From contig USHF01000049.1 in NCBI GenBank assembly GCA_900554465.1, forward strand, positions 1 to 8,983: DNA of 8,983 bases. Reading direction: 5' to 3'. The notes under the pieces are model-generated. The model had not been told where the DNA came from. It did no database searches and worked only from the letters and a program-made list of their open reading frames with translations. Positions within the stretch are counted from its first letter, which is position 1. Each line of letters opens with the position of its first letter. A program made the translations under genes and the position numbers. Positions 6,129 through 8,983 of this stretch are shown in pieces. Source of the DNA: an uncultured Collinsella sp. (lineage in GTDB: Bacteria > Actinomycetota > Coriobacteriia > Coriobacteriales > Coriobacteriaceae).

Positions 6129-6755
6129 ATGAACCTCGTATTGCTCGGAGCTCCGGGTGCCGGTAAGGGCACCGTCGCACAGGAGCTCGTCGCCGAGTTT
6201 GGCGTCGCTCACATTTCCACGGGCGACCTGCTGCGTGCTGCCGTCAAGGGTGGCACCGAGCTTGGTATTCAGGCTAAGAAGTACATGGACGCTGGCGAGC
6301 TCGTTCCCGACCAGCTCGTGATCGACCTTGTCAAGGAGCGCCTTGCTGCCGATGACGCCCAGCAGGGCTTCATCCTCGACGGCTTCCCGCGCAACACCGC
6401 CCAGGCTGTGACGCTCGATTCCGAGCTCTCCGCCATGGGTCGCGAGATCGACTGCGCCCTTCTGGTCGACGTGGCCCCCGAGGTCATCATCGATCGTCTG
6501 TCTTCGCGTCGCACCTGCCGCGCCTGCGGTTACACCGGCACCGCTGCCGATGCTACCTGCCCCAAGTGCGCCGGCGAGATGTATCAGCGCGACGACGACA
6601 AGCCCGAGACCATCAAGAACCGTCTCGACGTCTACGAGAAGTCCACGAGCCCGCTCGTCGACTACTATCGTGGCCAGGGTCTGCTCAAGTCGGTCAACGG
6701 TGACCAGGCTCGCGAGACCGTGTACGGGGATGTCAAAGAGGCTCTTGGTCTATGA
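6129..6755 (+). CDS. adk: Adenylate kinase with zinc-binding lid
   Basis: Adk catalyses ATP + AMP = 2 ADP in the cytoplasm. The 208-residue protein has the P-loop GAPGAGKGT (7-15), the AMP-binding STGDLLR (30-36) and the family signature FILDGFPRNTAQ (81-92). The long lid domain carries four cysteines, C130-x2-C133 and C144-x2-C147. This Cys4 arrangement is the zinc-stabilised lid of Gram-positive enzymes. I chose the ATG at 6129: GAGGAGGAT (6115-6123) sits at good spacing and the protein begins MNLVLLG, as in the family. A TTG six bases earlier overlaps that site and is less likely. It ends in an ATGA overlap with map, in the usual secY-adk-map order. Confidence 0.98.
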   Translation: MNLVLLGAPGAGKGTVAQELVAEFGVAHISTGDLLRAAVKGGTELGIQAKKYMDAGELVPDQLVIDLVKERLAADDAQQGFILDGFPRNTAQAVTLDSELSAMGREIDCALLVDVAPEVIIDRLSSRRTCRACGYTGTAADATCPKCAGEMYQRDDDKPETIKNRLDVYEKSTSPLVDYYRGQGLLKSVNGDQARETVYGDVKEALGL

Positions 6756-7540
6756 TCAAGATTAAGTCTGCAACGCAAATCGAGCAGATGAAGAAGGCAG
6801 GAGCGCTATCTAAGATGGCGCTCCGCCACGTTGGAGCCATGGTGCGCCCTGGTGTTTCGACCTTTGAGCTCGATCAGCTCGCGGAGCAGATTATCCGTAT
6901 GCATGGCGGCACCCCGGCCTTTAAGGGTTACGGCGGGTTCCCCGGTACCATTTGCGCATCGATTAACGATGCCGTGGTCCACGGTATTCCCAACCCCGAC
7001 ATGATCCTGCGCGATGGCGATATCATCTCCATCGATACGGGAGCCGTTGTCGACGGTTGGGTTGGCGATAACGCTTGGACGTTTTTCGTCGGCACCCCTA
7101 CGCCCGAGGCCAAGGCCCTGTGCGAGGTCACGCGCGATTGCCTTAAGGCTGCCATCGAGCAGGCTATTCCCGGTAACCATATCGGGGACGTCGGTTATGC
7201 CGTTCAGTCTCTCGCCGAGTCTCACGGTTACGGCGTGCTTCGCGACTATGTGGGCCATGGCATTGGCCGTGTGATGCACGAGGACCCCAACGTTCCTAAC
7301 TATGGAAAGAAGGGGAGAGGCGTTCGCCTCCAGGCTGGCATGGTCATTGCCATCGAGCCGATGGTTACGATGGGTTCCAACCATGTGAGCACGGGCTCCG
7401 ACGGTTGGATCGTCACGACCAACGACCACCTGCCCGCCGCGCACTACGAGAACACCGTCGCCATTACCAATGACGGACCGGTGATTCTCACCACGGATGC
7501 CCAAGGTGCTTGGTGTTCCTTGCAGGGCGGTGAAATGTAG
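6752..7540 (+). CDS. map: Type I methionine aminopeptidase
   Basis: MAP removes the initiator methionine from nascent proteins whose second residue is small. The 262-residue protein has all five metal ligands of the pita-bread fold: D95 (in SIDTGA), D106 (in VGDNAW), H169 (in VGHGIGR), E202 (in AIEPM) and E233 (in YENTVAIT). The substrate-facing H77 (VVHGIPN) is also present. It is a bare catalytic domain with no N-terminal zinc finger, as in E. coli, plus a short C-terminal tail (TTDAQGAWCSLQGGEM). Its ATG overlaps the adk stop (ATGA, 6752-6755), and AAAGAGG (6735-6741) lies 10 nt upstream. It is the last gene of the tightly packed segment; 148 bp follow before infA. Confidence 0.98.
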   Translation: MIKIKSATQIEQMKKAGALSKMALRHVGAMVRPGVSTFELDQLAEQIIRMHGGTPAFKGYGGFPGTICASINDAVVHGIPNPDMILRDGDIISIDTGAVVDGWVGDNAWTFFVGTPTPEAKALCEVTRDCLKAAIEQAIPGNHIGDVGYAVQSLAESHGYGVLRDYVGHGIGRVMHEDPNVPNYGKKGRGVRLQAGMVIAIEPMVTMGSNHVSTGSDGWIVTTNDHLPAAHYENTVAITNDGPVILTTDAQGAWCSLQGGEM

Positions 7541-7608
7541 GGGTCCCGTTCAAATACGTCGGCATCTACATTTCTGTAAAGTAACAAGTTCCGCTTAGTT
7601 GTGGAGCC

Positions 7609-7649
7609 ATTACGAAGATATTACGATACGTGCATGCGTATTGTAGAAT
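7609..7649 (+). promoter_or_regulatory. Candidate infA promoter with tandem ATTACGA
   Basis: TAGAAT at 7644-7649 is a plausible -10 box, with a weak TTACGA -35 (7621-7626) at a 17-bp spacing. ATTACGA occurs twice, at 7609-7615 and 7620-7626, exactly 11 bp apart, and the second copy overlaps the -35. This would give infA and the genes after it their own promoter in the map-infA gap. No convincing intrinsic terminator follows map, so read-through from the spc genes is also possible. Placed by eye only. Confidence 0.4.
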
Positions 7650-7688
7650 ACTCAATCGCTGTCGTTTTCTAGAGAAAGATGATTGCTT

Positions 7689-7907
7689 GTGAAGAAGGAA
7701 GACGCAATTGAGCTCGAGGGTACGGTAAAGGAACCGCTGCCCAACGCCATGTTTAAGGTCGAGCTCGAGAACGGTCATTCGGTTCTGTGCAACATTTCTG
7801 GCAAGATCCGAATGAATTACATCCGTATTCTCCCCGGTGACAGGGTTGTCGTGGAGCTTTCCCCGTACGACCTGACCCGCGGGCGCATCACCTATCGCTA
7901 CAAATAG
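7689..7907 (+). CDS. infA: Translation initiation factor IF-1
   Basis: IF-1 binds the 30S A site during initiation and assists IF-2 and IF-3. It is a single OB-fold of the S1 type. From the GTG at 7689 the product is 72 residues, the usual size, and begins KKEDAIELEGTV after the initiator Met. The core shows LPNAMFKVELENGH, ISGKIRMNYIRILPGD and the C-terminal VELSPYDLTRGRITYRYK, all highly conserved. An in-frame TTG at 7683 would add two residues, but the only Shine-Dalgarno-like stretch (AGAGAAAG, 7671-7678) is better spaced for 7689. That site is weak for such an important gene. It follows map and precedes rpmJ, the standard order in Gram-positive bacteria. Confidence 0.96.
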   Translation: MKKEDAIELEGTVKEPLPNAMFKVELENGHSVLCNISGKIRMNYIRILPGDRVVVELSPYDLTRGRITYRYK

Positions 7908-7932
7908 CGGCACGCATACACGCACTCCATTT

Positions 7933-8008
7933 CCGGCTGCAGGCTTAGCTCAACCTACGGTCGGATTGTGTGTGAAGACCAGCCATAGTTTTAAACGCCT
8001 GCGGCTGG
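7933..8008 (+). promoter_or_regulatory. Structured region upstream of rpmJ
   Basis: Within the 150-bp infA-rpmJ gap, 7933-7944 can pair with 7997-8008 in an uninterrupted 12-bp helix containing two G-U pairs and enclosing 52 nt. An inner pairing GGTC (7959-7962) with GACC (7977-7980) is possible. The following bases up to the rpmJ ribosome binding site (AAAGGAAG, 8046-8053) have no T-tract, so this is not an ordinary terminator. Position ahead of rpmJ-rpsM-rpsK suggests a leader. In E. coli, S4 represses the alpha operon through a pseudoknot before rpsM. Equivalence is inference only. Confidence 0.35.
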
Positions 8009-8057
8009 GCGAGTAGATAGTAGGGAAGTAGTTTGAGCGCTACCGAAAGGAAGAACG

Positions 8058-8171
8058 ATGAAGGTACGTCCTTCGGTCAAGAAGATGTGCGATAAGTGCA
8101 AAATCATTAGGCGCCATGGCAAGGTCCTCGTCATTTGCGAGAACCCCCGTCATAAGCAGCGTCAGGGTTAA
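8058..8171 (+). CDS. rpmJ: 50S ribosomal protein L36, zinc-binding form
   Basis: L36 is the smallest large-subunit protein, binding 23S rRNA through a zinc ribbon. Translation gives 37 residues, the normal length, opening MKVRPSVKKMCDKCK and closing RHKQRQG. The zinc ligands of the classical C+ form are all present: C11-x2-C14, C27 and H32. The ATG at 8058 has AAAGGAAG (8046-8053) upstream. The stop is 14 bp before the rpsM start. The gene is easily missed because of its size, but sequence and position between infA and rpsM leave little doubt. Confidence 0.97.
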   Translation: MKVRPSVKKMCDKCKIIRRHGKVLVICENPRHKQRQG

Positions 8172-8185
8172 GAGAGGAGACTACG

Positions 8186-8560
8186 TTGGCCCGTATTAAT
8201 GGTGTCGACCTCCCGCGTGAGAAGCGCGTTGAGATCGGTCTGACCTACATTTACGGCATCGGCCGCACCACTGCGACGAAGATCTGCGTCGAGTGCAACG
8301 TTAACGTGGATACGCGTGTTAAGGACCTCACCGAGGATGAGGTTAACGCCATCCGTGATTATATCGATAAGAACCAGATCATGGTTGAGGGCGACCTCCG
8401 CCGTGAGCGCAACCAGAACGTCAAGCGCCTTATGGACATCGGCTGCAACCGCGGCCTTCGTCACCGCAAGGGCCTCCCGGTCCGCGGCCAGCGCACCCAC
8501 ACTAACGCTCGTACCCGCAAGGGCCCGAAGCGTCAGATCGGTGCTAAGAAGAAGAAATAA
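8186..8560 (+). CDS. rpsM: 30S ribosomal protein S13
   Basis: S13 lies in the 30S head, forms intersubunit bridges with L5 and contacts the P-site tRNA. The 124-residue protein is full length. It starts MARINGVDLPREKRVEIGLTYIYGIG (written in full only because it is family-diagnostic to LTYIYGIG), has the middle helix region DLTEDEVNAIRDYI, and the C-terminal block RGLRHRKGLPVRGQRT followed by TNARTRKGPKR and a lysine tail. The start codon is TTG at 8186; GAGGAG (8174-8179) is six bases upstream, and the conserved N-terminus directly follows, so no other start fits. The stop overlaps the AAGGAG site of rpsK. Confidence 0.97.
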   Translation: MARINGVDLPREKRVEIGLTYIYGIGRTTATKICVECNVNVDTRVKDLTEDEVNAIRDYIDKNQIMVEGDLRRERNQNVKRLMDIGCNRGLRHRKGLPVRGQRTHTNARTRKGPKRQIGAKKKK

Positions 8561-8574
8561 GGAGCGCTAGATAG

Positions 8575-8979
8575 ATGGCTACTGCTAAGAAGAACGTTCG
8601 CGCTGCCCGTCTGAAGCGCGCGGACCGTAAGAACATTTCCGTGGGCCAGGCTCACATTCGTTCTACGTTCAACAACACGATCGTTTCGATCACCGATCCC
8701 CAGGGCAACGTCATTTCCTGGAAGTCGGCTGGCCAGGTGGGCTTCAAGGGCTCCCGTAAGTCCACGCCGTTCGCTGCCCAGATGGCTGCCGAGGCTGCTG
8801 CCAAGCAGGCCATGGAGCACGGTATGAAGAAGGTTTCCGTCTTCGTCAAGGGCCCCGGCTCCGGTCGTGAGACCGCCATTCGCTCCCTCCAGGCTGCTGG
8901 CCTCGAGGTCTCGAGCATCCAGGACAAGACCCCCATTCCGCACAACGGCTGCCGCCCCAAGAAGCGTCGCCGCGTGTAA
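8575..8979 (+). CDS. rpsK: 30S ribosomal protein S11
   Basis: S11 forms part of the 30S platform near the mRNA exit and the Shine-Dalgarno helix. The 134-residue protein is complete at both ends. It has a basic N-terminal tail, then GQAHIRSTFNNTIVSITD, SAGQVGFKGSRKSTPFAAQ, VFVKGPGSGRETAIRSLQ, and the C-terminal signature TPIPHNGCRPKKRRRV. The ATG at 8575 follows AAGGAG (8559-8564) by 10 nt; that site overlaps the rpsM stop. Only four bases remain after its stop. The usual next genes, rpsD, rpoA and rplQ, would lie beyond the window. Confidence 0.98.
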   Translation: MATAKKNVRAARLKRADRKNISVGQAHIRSTFNNTIVSITDPQGNVISWKSAGQVGFKGSRKSTPFAAQMAAEAAAKQAMEHGMKKVSVFVKGPGSGRETAIRSLQAAGLEVSSIQDKTPIPHNGCRPKKRRRV

Positions 8980-8983
8980 CTGA

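Noticed and set aside
4827..6212. A 461-codon open frame antisense to secY and adk
   Set aside because: It mirrors secY codon by codon, is rich in His/Asp/Glu as expected from the reverse complement of G/C-ending codons, and has no recognisable domain.
6806..7504. A 232-codon antisense frame inside map
   Set aside because: It is the complement of a gene with all catalytic residues of methionine aminopeptidase intact.
7942..8008. tRNA-like stretch (TTAGCTCA) between infA and rpmJ
   Set aside because: It resembles a tRNA D-arm only locally; no acceptor stem, anticodon stem or T-loop consensus follows.

Overview
The window is the start of an assembled contig from a high-GC anaerobic Gram-positive bacterium, most likely an actinobacterium of the class Coriobacteriia (Collinsella or a close relative). 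That placement is inferred from overall protein character, strong G/C bias at third codon positions, the zinc-type S14 and the spc/alpha gene order; no database search was possible. Bases 1-37 are not genomic: they match the Nextera transposase/Read-2 adapter, so native DNA begins at about base 38.

Layout, all on the + strand. (1) 40-987: an XdhC-family molybdenum-hydroxylase maturation protein whose N-terminus is cut off by the contig edge. (2) 988-1298: a 311-bp non-coding junction with a perfect 20-bp inverted repeat followed by T5, a candidate promoter and a structured leader. (3) 1299-7540: the spc ribosomal-protein operon from rplE onward: rplE, rpsZ, rpsH, rplF, rplR, rpsE, rpmD, rplO, secY, adk, map. 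The genes before rplR are separated by 33-119 bp, and three of the gaps (79, 119 and 75 bp) carry hairpins. From rplR to map the genes are packed within 18 bp or overlap. (4) 7541-7688: a non-coding gap with a candidate promoter. (5) 7689-8979: infA, a 150-bp gap with a 12-bp long-range stem, then rpmJ, rpsM and rpsK, the start of the alpha-operon segment that normally continues with rpsD, rpoA and rplQ beyond the window.

The genes build the ribosome (L5, S14, S8, L6, L18, S5, L30, L15, L36, S13, S11), start translation (IF-1), export proteins (SecY), trim N-terminal methionine (MAP) and balance adenylates (Adk). All look intact except xdhC.

Nothing here looks like a new biological system. 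What deserves a second look is the adapter remnant, the absence of rplN-rplX in front of rplE with xdhC there instead, the palindrome at that junction, and several structured untranslated regions that could be ribosomal-protein autoregulatory sites.
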